A stretch of DNA of 23,941 nt from Ascoidea tarda (nom. inval.) (Eukaryota > Ascomycota > Saccharomycetes > Ascoideales > Ascoideaceae): assembly GCA_030560485.1 (NCBI GenBank), contig JAKTTS010000226.1, positions 1 to 23,941 on the forward strand, read 5' to 3'. This document shows positions 1 through 7,700 of the stretch, one piece after another. A program made the translations under genes and the position numbers. The notes beneath the pieces were generated by a model. That model was given only the letters and a program-made list of their open reading frames with translations, searched no databases and was not told where the DNA came from. How positions within the stretch are numbered: position 1 is the stretch's first letter; every line of letters starts with the position of its first letter.

Positions 1-3
1 TAT

Positions 4-54
<51 letters not shown>

Positions 55-55
55 T
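1..55. repeat. TTTA tetranucleotide microsatellite
   Basis: About thirteen tandem copies of TTTA/TATT run from the left edge to the stop codon of the minus-strand gene YSF3. Read on the minus strand the tract is AAAT/AAATA repeats directly after the stop codon, so it forms the start of that gene's 3' UTR. It may supply AT-rich 3'-end processing signals, which is inference. The tract continues beyond the window, so its length is unknown. Confidence 0.95.
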
Positions 56-367
56 AAATTTTCATTTTCATTTTTCTTATTTATTGGATCAATCATTTTA
101 TTGATGAAATGAAACTGAGTTAAGGCCTTTGGTTGATTTGTAGAAATTGAGTAGTAGTATAGTAAGTTTGGGTGGGAGGCAAACGAGGAATAAGTGTCTC
201 TTTTGATGTTTGATATCCACTCATCTTGAGTTGTATCAGGATTACCAACACCAATATAACGACTCTTGAGATGGTCGAATAGTTGTTGATCTCTTAGTTT
301 GTCAGACTGAAACGGGTTAGTAAAGCATTGCAAAGCAAAAAGGACAAGAGGTGAATGATCATACCAT
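52..367 (-). CDS. YSF3: SF3b complex subunit Ysf3/SF3B5 (SF3b10), spliced
   Basis: Small subunit of the U2 snRNP SF3b complex, which helps U2 recognise the intron branch site in the nucleus. The mature frame is complement(join(52..306,365..367)), 85 residues, close to the 86 of human SF3B5. The core holds the family pattern QLFDHLKSRYIG, then DTTQDEW, then RDTYSSFASHPNLLYY, matching LQSKYIGTGHADTTKWEW and RDSYCSYMGHFDLLNYF of the human protein. The open frame upstream of 306 begins only at a TTG and its extra residues do not fit the family. A TACTAAC branch site (316-322) and CAG acceptor (307-309) lie exactly there, and an ATG followed by GTATGA sits 58 bases further up. Splicing gives the start MSDKLRDQQLF, a good N terminus for this family. 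The gene is divergent from ECM4. The gene call is secure; exon 1 is inferred from splice signals. Confidence 0.9.
307..364 (-). other. Spliceosomal intron of YSF3 (58 nt)
   Basis: On the minus strand the donor is GTATGA at 364-359, the branch sequence TACTAAC at 322-316, and the acceptor CAG at 309-307. Branch A to acceptor G is only about 10 bases. The donor departs from the GTATGT seen at the other four introns here. Retention would give ATG-GTA-TGA, an immediate stop. Confidence 0.8.
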
Positions 368-427
368 TAGTAATTTATTATTATTTCTTAGAAAATTGCG
401 CTTGAAAAGATAGAAAGCGTCTTTATA

Positions 428-504
428 ATACTTTGATAATACTTTGATAATACCTTGATAATACCTTGATAATATCTTTATAAAATTTTGATAAGATCCT
501 GATA
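428..504 (+). repeat. 11-bp tandem array carrying six GATA motifs
   Basis: Seven units of 11 bases with consensus ATACTTTGATA start at 428, 439, 450, 461, 472, 483 and 494; the first two are identical, as are the next two, and the last three have diverged. GATA occurs at 435-438, 446-449, 457-460, 468-471, 490-493 and 501-504, mostly followed by A. The 11-base spacing is close to one helical turn, so the sites would lie on one face of the DNA. GATA factors of the Gln3/Gat1 type bind such cores; that they bind here is inference. Confidence 0.85.
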
Positions 505-714
505 CCAGTGCAGGACAACGGCTTGTGCACTGCGTGAAGTAGTCATTGTTTTTCTATCTTGACTTTTCAGGTAACCCACGTTTGTTTTTGATGTTCTGGC
601 CAGTGGGAGCGTGGAAATTCAAAATATGTTGCGTTTGTTAAAATGCACAATAGATGATATCTGTTGTGAAAGCGCAAGGAAAAAAGTGCACAAGTCGTTG
701 TACCTGCACTGGTA
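503..714. mobile_element. MITE-like element with 29/30-bp terminal inverted repeats
   Basis: The left arm (503-531) and right arm (685-714) are reverse complements except for one single-base indel and one mismatch. Both outer ends read TACCAGTGCAGG and both inner ends CTTGTGCACT when each arm is read inward. The 153-base interior has no coding capacity. The arms end in TA on both sides, so the unit can be read as a 208-base element starting CCAGTG inside a TA target duplication, as Tc1/mariner-type elements make. A long regulatory inverted repeat is the alternative; one copy cannot decide. No transposase is present. Confidence 0.5.
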
Positions 715-832
715 ATATGTTAGTAATAAAAAATAGAATTAAGTTTGAAATCGAGACCAGTGATGTGGAAGAAGGCTCTTTTGGGCTGACAAATCAGAGC
801 ACAATGAGGATGGTTTGCTTTGGAGAAGGAAG

Positions 833-840
833 TATAAATA
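833..840 (+). promoter_or_regulatory. TATA box for ECM4
   Basis: TATAAATA ends 120 bases before the ECM4 ATG at 961, a normal yeast distance. It shows that the in-frame GTG at 841 is unlikely to be a start codon. Confidence 0.65.
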
Positions 841-960
841 GTGGTAGGGAGAGAATTGGAGATTGTGGTTGAGGATTTTGTTGAATTGCTGTTATACACA
901 AATTTACAATTAACGAGACAGAGAGCTCAATTGCAATTGACAGATCAGAAGTTACCGAAG

Positions 961-1977
961 ATGAGCAGCAACCCAAACAATCCCAAGTTAAATATTCAAG
1001 CATTCGCAGACCAATCTGGGGAATACAAGAGAAAGGCAAGTGTGTTCAGAGATTTAATTTCCAGCAGTGCAGGATCCAAGTTTTTGCCAGAGAAGAACAG
1101 ATATCACTTGTACGTCTCCTATGCGTGTCCATGGGCACACAGAACATTGATTGTACGAGCATTGAAGGGTTTGGTTCCATTGATTGGAGTGTCGGTGGTT
1201 CATTGGCATATGGATAACAAAGGATGGAGATTTCCCTCAAAGGATGATCAATGCGAGGGAGCATCACCCGATGATGTTTATGGGTTTAAAAGAATTCGAG
1301 AATTATACTTAAAGGCCAATTCAAACTATGATGGCAGATTTACTGTTCCTGTTTTGTGGGATAAAAAAACCAAAACTATAGTTAATAATGAGAGCAGCGA
1401 GATTATTAGAATGTTTAATACCAATTTCAATTCATTCAGTGAATTGAGTGATGCTCAAAAGAAATTAAATTTTTATCCGGATGACTTGAAGGATGAGATA
1501 GATGAGCTAAATGAATGGATTTATGATAATATCAATAACGGTGTTTACAAGAGTGGATTTGCAACAAAACAAGAAGTCTATGAAACTCATGTCAAAAACT
1601 TATTTAAGTATCTAGGTAAAGTTGAAGAAATCTTAAAGGAGAATTACATCAAGAATGGCGAGGAAAATAGTGAGAAAAACGGGTTTTACTTGGTCGGTAA
1701 TCGATTAACAGAAGCAGATATTAGATTGTACACTACCATTATCAGATTTGATGCAATCTACGTTCAACATTTCAAATGTAACTTGGGTATGATCAGATAT
1801 GATTTTCCATATCTCCATAAATGGGTCAGATATCTCTACTGGAAGATTCCCGGGTTCAGAGAAACCACCAACTTCGACCACATCAAGTTCCACTACACCA
1901 AGTCCCATCCTGCTATCAACCCCCATGGAATCACTCCCTTGGGCCCCAAAGTCAACATTTTGCCATATGATGAGTAG
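961..1977 (+). CDS. ECM4: Glutathione transferase / glutathionyl-hydroquinone reductase, Ecm4/Gto family
   Basis: A 338-residue cytosolic thiol transferase of the omega-like/Xi class. Family members use a catalytic cysteine to strip glutathione from S-glutathionyl-hydroquinones and reduce mixed disulphides. Visible: the active-site motif ACPWAHRT with Cys56; VVHWHMDNKGWRF; RFTVPVLWDKKTKTIVNNESSEIIR, the thioredoxin-fold glutathione site; then the helical C-terminal domain with NRLTEADIRLYTTIIRFD and YVQHFKCN. The C terminus NPHGITPLGPK matches S. cerevisiae Ecm4 closely. The protein is about 30 residues shorter than yeast Ecm4, mainly because the insert after the HWH motif is short. The ATG at 961 is chosen because the upstream in-frame extension starts at GTG, abuts a TATA box and has no family similarity. 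Ecm4 and its Gto relatives are hard to separate by eye, but the C-terminal match favours Ecm4. Confidence 0.95.
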   Translation: MSSNPNNPKLNIQAFADQSGEYKRKASVFRDLISSSAGSKFLPEKNRYHLYVSYACPWAHRTLIVRALKGLVPLIGVSVVHWHMDNKGWRFPSKDDQCEGASPDDVYGFKRIRELYLKANSNYDGRFTVPVLWDKKTKTIVNNESSEIIRMFNTNFNSFSELSDAQKKLNFYPDDLKDEIDELNEWIYDNINNGVYKSGFATKQEVYETHVKNLFKYLGKVEEILKENYIKNGEENSEKNGFYLVGNRLTEADIRLYTTIIRFDAIYVQHFKCNLGMIRYDFPYLHKWVRYLYWKIPGFRETTNFDHIKFHYTKSHPAINPHGITPLGPKVNILPYDE

Positions 1978-2113
1978 AATGAGTGTGCCAGTGACCTAAA
2001 ATTTCTTTTTCTATATAATTTAACGTCTTTTCCACAATAAATAAAATATAGCAAACTATATCGCTATATAATACTGCACATTATAACATAAAAAATTCAA
2101 ACACGCAGGAAAT

Positions 2114-2209
2114 CTCCCAGTGGCCAAGCTGGCTAAGGCGCGAGACTGTAATGTTTCACTTTGAAATAAAGTAATCTTGAGATCGGGTGTTCGACTCACC
2201 CCTGGGAGA
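2114..2209 (+). tRNA. tY(GUA): tRNA-Tyr (anticodon GTA) with 22-nt intron
   Basis: Acceptor stem CTCCCAG pairs with CTGGGAG, with A73 at 2209. The C1-G72 pair is the tyrosine identity pair of eukaryotes and archaea. The D arm is GCCAAGCTGGCTAAGGC and the T arm contains GTTCGACTC (B box). The anticodon stem CGAGA/TCTTG holds the loop CTGTAAA with anticodon GTA at 2148-2150. The intron occupies 2152-2173, one base 3' of the anticodon, as in S. cerevisiae tRNA-Tyr, whose intron is 14 nt as I recall it. A T6 run at 2210-2215 is the Pol III terminator. Confidence 0.97.
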
Positions 2210-2215
2210 TTTTTT
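2210..2215 (+). terminator. Pol III T-run terminator of tRNA-Tyr
   Basis: Six T residues start immediately after the discriminator base, sufficient for Pol III termination. Confidence 0.85.
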
Positions 2216-2283
2216 GCTGTTTTTGTGGTTTCCGCTTTTGGGTAGCACAATGGACCACTCCCGCGGGTTTACGCTGCTGTTGC

Positions 2284-2290
2284 TATACGA
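2284..2290 (-). promoter_or_regulatory. Candidate sterol response element (Upc2-type)
   Basis: The minus strand reads TCGTATA, the core bound by Upc2/Ecm22 zinc-cluster activators in ergosterol genes. It lies 232 bases before the ERG12 ATG. A related TCGTTTA lies 43 bases downstream at 2327-2333 on the plus strand. Position and gene identity support the call; a 7-mer alone can occur by chance. Confidence 0.45.
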
Positions 2291-2383
2291 CTGCGCTTTT
2301 GCCGCGGAGAGCTTCGGCGCGCTTTGTCGTTTACGCTCAGTTGTGCTTCTTGTGAAGAACTTCCTCCAGATCATCGCATCTCT

Positions 2384-2391
2384 TATATATA
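2384..2391 (+). promoter_or_regulatory. TATA box for ERG12
   Basis: TATATATA about 130 bases before the ERG12 ATG, followed by a pyrimidine-rich initiator-like tract. Confidence 0.6.
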
Positions 2392-2521
2392 GGCGTTTCA
2401 CTCGACATCTGTTTTTTTTCTTCTTTTTCTTCTTTTTCTTCTTTTTTCTCCTCTGCTTCTTGCTCTACTCCAAGTTGTTCTTCTTCCCCTGACCCCTTTA
2501 ATGTCCCTGCTCTTGTTGTAA

Positions 2522-4042
2522 ATGGAAAAGTCCTTCGTTGTTTCTGCACCTGGAAAGGTCATCATCTTTGGTGAACATGCTGCTGTATATGGAAAAGTAT
2601 GTATTTCTCTCTCATTTCAGCGCTTCGAAAGTACTCAATTATTGGCTCTGTTCTTTTGTCTTGTCACTCCTTGCTGATTATTCATATTCGTTCCTTATAT
2701 ATTCTTCCACTTGTTTTTAATCGAAACTTAATCATAATTTTTCACTTTGTACTAACTTTTTTTTCCCCCGTTTTCTTTCTCTGACTCGCAAAAGCCTGCT
2801 ATTGCTGCCGCTGTATCCCTAAGAACTTATCTATTAGTCTCTCCCAATGGAGACAAAGATAAAGACTCCATCAAACTAGACTTGCCCGATATTAACTTTT
2901 CTCATTCTTGGAAAATCTCTGATTTGCCTTGGTCAATAATTCCATCAAATAACGTCGATAATACACCAATCTTTAGACCAAAACCAACAGAATCTTTAAT
3001 TCCCGAAGTTGTATCAAAATTATCTGAATTTATCTATGATATCACTGATCCAATTCACTATAATTCGGCTTATGCCTTTCTTTACCTCTATCTTTTCTTA
3101 TTAAACAAATCCACTCCTGCCTGTACTTTCACTATCAGGTCAACTTTGCCCATTGGCGCCGGTTTGGGTTCTTCTGCTTCAATGGCTGTCTGTTTAGCCG
3201 CTTCGTTATCAATCTTAGGTACCCATGTCAGTCCTCCCACTTTGCAGTATGACGATTTCTCCATAACTAACTCAACTGATTCCTCCTTCATCGATTCCTG
3301 GTCTTTTATGGCTGAAAAATGCATCCATGGTAATCCATCAGGTATTGATAACACTGTTGCTTGTCACGGCGGCGCCATTATGTTTCAAAGAATGAAATCC
3401 TCAATTCCCTCTGTCAAAACCCTAATCAAAAACTTCCCAACTTTGAAATTATTATTAACTAATACTGCTCATCCAAGAAAGACCTCTGATTTAGTATCAA
3501 AAGTAGCCTCCCTAACCAACCAATTTCCTTTAGTATCTGGCTCAATTTTAGATGCAATCGAAAGCCTAACCAGAGAGGCTTATAATCTAATAATCAGGCC
3601 TTTCTTTGATAACGATTCCAAAAATCGTTTAAGAGATTTATTCAGAATTAACCATGGTTTATTGGTCTCCCTCGGCGTATCCCATCCTTCTTTAGAAAAA
3701 GTAAAACTATTAGCTGATAAATTAGATCTTGGCGAAACCAAATTAACAGGCGCTGGAGGTGGTGGTTGTGCTATAACGCTCTTGAAAGATGATATTGATG
3801 CCTCCAAAATTGATTCTCTTTTAAACCAATATCAAAACGAAGGTTTTGAAGCTTTTGAAACAACTTTAGGCGGTAAAGGTGTCGGTCTAATGTACCCAAG
3901 TGTTAATCCATCCAGCAATTTAAATGATCCAACTGTTGATTTAAATCACTTCACTCCAAATGGCTTCACTTCAATCGACTCAAAAATAAATATTGAAAAA
4001 CTCATTGGTATTGAAAATAACCCTGAATGGAGGTTTTGGTAA
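2522..4042 (+). CDS. ERG12: Mevalonate kinase (GHMP family), spliced
   Basis: Phosphorylates mevalonate with ATP in the isoprenoid/ergosterol pathway. The coding sequence is join(2522..2596,2795..4042), 440 residues, against 443 in S. cerevisiae Erg12. Exon 1 gives MEKSFVVSAPGKVIIFGEH and ends at Y-G-K25; exon 2 resumes PAIAAAVSLRTYLL, matching the yeast order SAPGKVIIFGEHSAVYNKPA. The GHMP ATP-binding loop PIGAGLGSSASMA lies at about residues 144-156, KCIHGNPSGIDN follows, and the C-terminal glycine motif TGAGGGGCA is near residue 344. Reading exon 2 alone would lose the N-terminal catalytic segment. The reaction is feedback-inhibited by isoprenoid diphosphates in the family. Two sterol-response-like sites in the promoter suggest transcriptional control by sterol status, which is inference. 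Confidence 0.97.
2597..2794 (+). other. Spliceosomal intron of ERG12 (198 nt)
   Basis: Donor GTATGT at 2597-2602, branch TACTAAC at 2750-2756, a strong pyrimidine tract, then the first AG after the branch at 2793-2794. The reading frame joins cleanly between K25 and P26. Confidence 0.93.
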
Positions 4043-4737
4043 TCAAAATCACCTCAATAACTTCTCCATCTTAATATTCTATTTAGCTTAATATTCACTA
4101 ATGAAAACCTAATTTTTCTATTTTTCTATTTTTCTATTTCTCTATATTTTTATTGTTTTTTCTTATTCTGTTTCTGTCTTGCTAGATCCATATATACATA
4201 TTTTCTCTCTTTTTATCACTGTCTCTTTTTTTCCTTGGTTACTTCACATCATGTCATGCAAATTAATATCGATTTCTTGTGCCTATATACATATTTTGTT
4301 CCTTTTTCTTCTCACACATACTTCTCTTATAGCCCTTTTGCTTCCAATAGATCTCTTTCTCCAATAAACACACCTCCTATCACTTCTCAAACAACTCACC
4401 TCAACAGTCTATCAAATGCTAAATCTGCTCAGAAATCCAAAAAGGGGAATCCGTCCCCACCGCTGGTTCTTTTCCTCGATTTTCTTTTTGCCTCGCCAAA
4501 ATCAAAAGTCAATTATCCCCAAAGTGTCATTTCTCTATTGTGCAAATTTACCTTAATTCACACTTTCCAAGACAAAAGATTATCCAAAAATTGGCTTTAT
4601 CTCTTCAAAAGAATATCACACACTAACTTAACACCATATTCCTTATTTCAATGAAGGCATTCTTTTCTAACTCATATTCATGAACAAATTTAGCAAGCAC
4701 CATCAACGACTTGACACACTCTACATAATCCTTCACA
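4043..4737 (+). promoter_or_regulatory. ERG12-GCN2 intergenic region and GCN2 leader
   Basis: This 695-base region is T/C-rich and starts with ERG12 3' sequence, including a period-8 TTTTTCTA run near 4117-4146. An AGGGG stress-element-like pentamer is at 4443-4447. Two short upstream frames lie just ahead of GCN2 (4651-4683 and 4680-4754). A longer frame ending at 4654 has no family signature and is rejected as a gene. Confidence 0.6.
4651..4683 (+). other. uORF 1 upstream of GCN2 (10 codons)
   Basis: ATG at 4651 to TGA at 4681-4683 encodes a 10-residue peptide ending 54 bases before the GCN2 ATG. It matters only if transcription starts upstream of 4651, which the sequence does not show. 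Confidence 0.4.
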
Positions 4738-4754
4738 ATGGAAAAACATTATAA
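4680..4754 (+). other. uORF 2 overlapping the GCN2 start (24 codons)
   Basis: ATG at 4680 overlaps the TGA of uORF 1 and opens a 24-codon frame ending TAA at 4752-4754, past the GCN2 ATG (4738) in a different frame. If it lies in the transcript, ribosomes that start here would bypass GCN2. Confidence 0.4.
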
Positions 4755-7700
4755 ACAAATTCAAGATGAAGAATTTGGGACTTTAAAGTCAATATATATG
4801 GAAGACTTCAAAAACAACCCCATTAAATCAACTGCTTGGAATAAACTACCTCCTCCAAGATTTCAAATCTTTTTGAAATCTCATGGTGATAGAGATCCAA
4901 CCTTATCTTTAATCTTGGAGGTTCAGATGACATCAACCTATCCACTAACAGTTCCAATTTTCAAAATAATAACCCCCAAAAATATCCTAGCCTCCCAGAT
5001 CAAATCAATTGAAAAAACCATCCACAAAAAAGCAAATCAACTAAAAGGCCAACAGATGATTTTTGATATTGCAGAAGAAATAAAAGAATTGTTGGATCAA
5101 TATCAAGATATAGCTAAAACATCTTCACTAGAAGAAGAAAGAATCAGTCGTTTAAAAAACAAGGAACTACAAAGACAAAAAGAATTGGAAAAAATTGAAA
5201 TTCAGTCCCAAAAAAATAAAGAATTAGAGAAAAAATACTTGAAAAAAATGAGAGAAGACGAATTAAAAATTTCAACCTTATCTCTAAATAATTCAAAGGA
5301 TGATTTGAAACTTTTGGATCAATTAAAATCAAATGATTCAATTTTATTACCAACAAAAGATTTGATTCAAAATGGTTCAGTAAAAGTTTTCAATAAACAA
5401 ATTGAAATTAAAAACAAATATATAAAATTCCAAGCTGTCAATAACCTTATACCGATAAAGTCTTCAGATCTATTATCCTTTGGCAAACAGTATATTGTGA
5501 AACCTTATAAATATATTAAAAATGCTACATCTTCCACATTTGTTGTCAAAGATGAAGAATTGATTTTCATGCTAACTGAAATCAATTTAATAAATAAATA
5601 CTGGACTACAAGCTCAGGTAAAAAAGAAATTGAAATACTAGAAGTCGAATTGGAGAGCGTAGCAAAATTGAAAAATAACGGCCTTTTATCTATTCATGCT
5701 GTTCAAATCGAAAGAATAGATTATTCCACAAATCCTAATCAAAACTCTATCAATAACTATTATCTAAAAGTAAAAATCTTAACTGATTACATTCCTAGAG
5801 GAACCCTATATGACTTATTATTAACCACCAGCACAATCAACATTAAATTGGCAAGATCTTGGTTGATCCAGTTGATTGAAGTTGTAGATTTTTTACAAAA
5901 AAGTGGCCACAATCATAAAGCTCTTTGTTTGAATTCAGTCTATCTAGGTTCTAATGAGGGAAATTTTTTACCAACCATTAAATTAGCTCATGGGTGCTAT
6001 GGTTATCGATTAATCCAAATGTTAAATCAACATCCCAATGATTCAATTGATTCAGAAAATAAAGTTGAAATTGTTCTAAAAAATGATATCAACTCTGTTT
6101 GGAAAGCTCCAGAACTTCAAAATAGACCTAAAGCTCAACCTCAAAGAAAAACAGACGTATGGTATTTAGGTTGTACATTTGTTCAAATGATTAGTGGCAT
6201 CAATGTTTATTTAAATTATTCAAATCCTGTTCAATATTTAGCAGCAGAAAACTTGGACTCAACTGTTGATGAATTTTTAAACAAAATCTTTCACAAAAAT
6301 CCAAGAAAAAGACTACTTCCTATAGAATGTTTCACCTGTACTTTTTTAAGAAATGACTTTAGTATGGAAAATGACAATAGTTTTAATGCTCTGTTTAGCC
6401 ACAATAATAAAAACTTATTGTCAGGAACATCTTCTCGACAAAACTCTAGAAGAGGAAGTGGTTATTACCTATCCTCATCATCAATTTCTTCCATGCCACG
6501 ATATTCCCGCTATCAAAATGATTTTGAAGAAGTTGCTCTATTGGGTCGTGGTGCATATGGTGAAGTCGTGAAGGCAAGAAATCACCTTGATGGTATGTTT
6601 TACGCAATAAAAAAGATTAGAGAACAATCTCTTGAAGATTCATTTTTAACAGAAGTTTTATTGATTTCTAGATTAAATCATCAATATGTTGTTAGGTATT
6701 ATACAGCTTGGATGGAAGAAATTCCTCTTTATTTGGACGAAAGTGCTATTGAGACTGGGTCTGAATCTGATGAAGACTCTGATTCTAGCTATAAACAAAA
6801 GCTTAAAAAACCCTCTGCTTTTAATAGTAGAGACAATAGTTTTACATTGGACTTTGTTTCCAATTCTGTGCAAAAGGCACCTTCTCATGCTTATTCCATT
6901 GGTGATCAAAGTTTTACTGATGATTCTGGTCAAGATTTTAACAGTGGTGATGAAAATTCAGTTGAGTTTGATGATAATAATAGTAAATATGATCATATCA
7001 CTTTTGAAGAAGATGTCAATAGCAGCATGTCTAATATCGTTTTTGGGAGTGATCATGGATCAGAGGAAGATAGCTTTAAAAGCGTTTCTTCAAAAAAGAA
7101 AAATAAAAGAGTGAAAGGAGTTATTTTGTATATACAAATGGAATATTGTGAAAAGAAAACATTGAAGGATTTGATTGAAAATGAAGACTTGTCCCGAAAT
7201 AGTGAAAAATATTGGAAACTATTTACTCAAATCTTGGAAGGTTTGGAACATATACACTCACAAAACATTATACATCGGGATTTAAAACCGATGAATATCT
7301 TTATAGATGAAAATGAAAATGTCAAAATTGGTGATTTTGGCTTAGCAAAAAATGTGGTGCACTCTGGTTCAAATAATGGAGGCTTTAAACAATCATTGAA
7401 TCTTGAAGATATGACTTCTGATGTTGGAACTGTAATGTACAGTGCAAATGAAGTGGCAGATGGTAGCACCTATAATAGAAAAGTCGATATGTATTCATTA
7501 GGAATTATTTTTTTTGAAATGGTTTATAAATTCAGTACTGCAATGGAACGTGTTAAAATTTTAAGAGATTTGAGAACTGAGAAAGTAGTTTTTCCTAAAT
7601 CTTTTAATTCAAAGAAATTATTAGTTGAAAAGGAGATTATTTTGTCATTATTAAGTCATAATCCTGATGAAAGACCTGATGCAACAACCTTGTTAAAATC

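Larger units (their letters stand above)
368..960. promoter_or_regulatory. Divergent YSF3/ECM4 intergenic region
   Basis: This 593-base region separates the two divergent start codons. It contains an 11-base GATA-bearing tandem array (428-504), an inverted-repeat element (503-714) and a TATA box for the ECM4 side (833-840). A GTG-initiated in-frame extension of ECM4 (841-960) abuts the TATA box and is better read as 5' UTR. I see no convincing gene here. Confidence 0.75.
2216..2521 (+). promoter_or_regulatory. ERG12 promoter region
   Basis: The 306 bases between the tRNA terminator and the ERG12 ATG include an unusually GC-rich stretch (about 2255-2345) with two CCGCGG sites and a repeated GTTTACGCT (2267-2275, 2329-2337). 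They also hold two sterol-response-like sites, TATACGA (2284-2290) and TCGTTTA (2327-2333), a TATA box (2384-2391) and a CTT-rich pyrimidine tract (2411-2470). Confidence 0.7.

Noticed and set aside
841-960. 40-residue N-terminal extension of Ecm4
   Set aside because: It begins at GTG directly after a TATA box, has no similarity to Ecm4, and lacks targeting-peptide character. The ATG at 961 gives the family N terminus.
1066-1076. Ten bases in ECM4 (CAGTGCAGGA) identical to part of the left inverted-repeat arm
   Set aside because: The match stops at both ends, lies in conserved-frame coding sequence and has no inverted partner nearby; it is best explained by chance. A similar CCAGTGCA at 15394-15401 is treated the same way.
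4235-4654. 139-codon frame between ERG12 and GCN2
   Set aside because: It starts at TTG (first ATG at 4256), is low-complexity and Ser/Phe/Thr-rich, and shows no family motif. It looks like translated T/C-rich promoter DNA.
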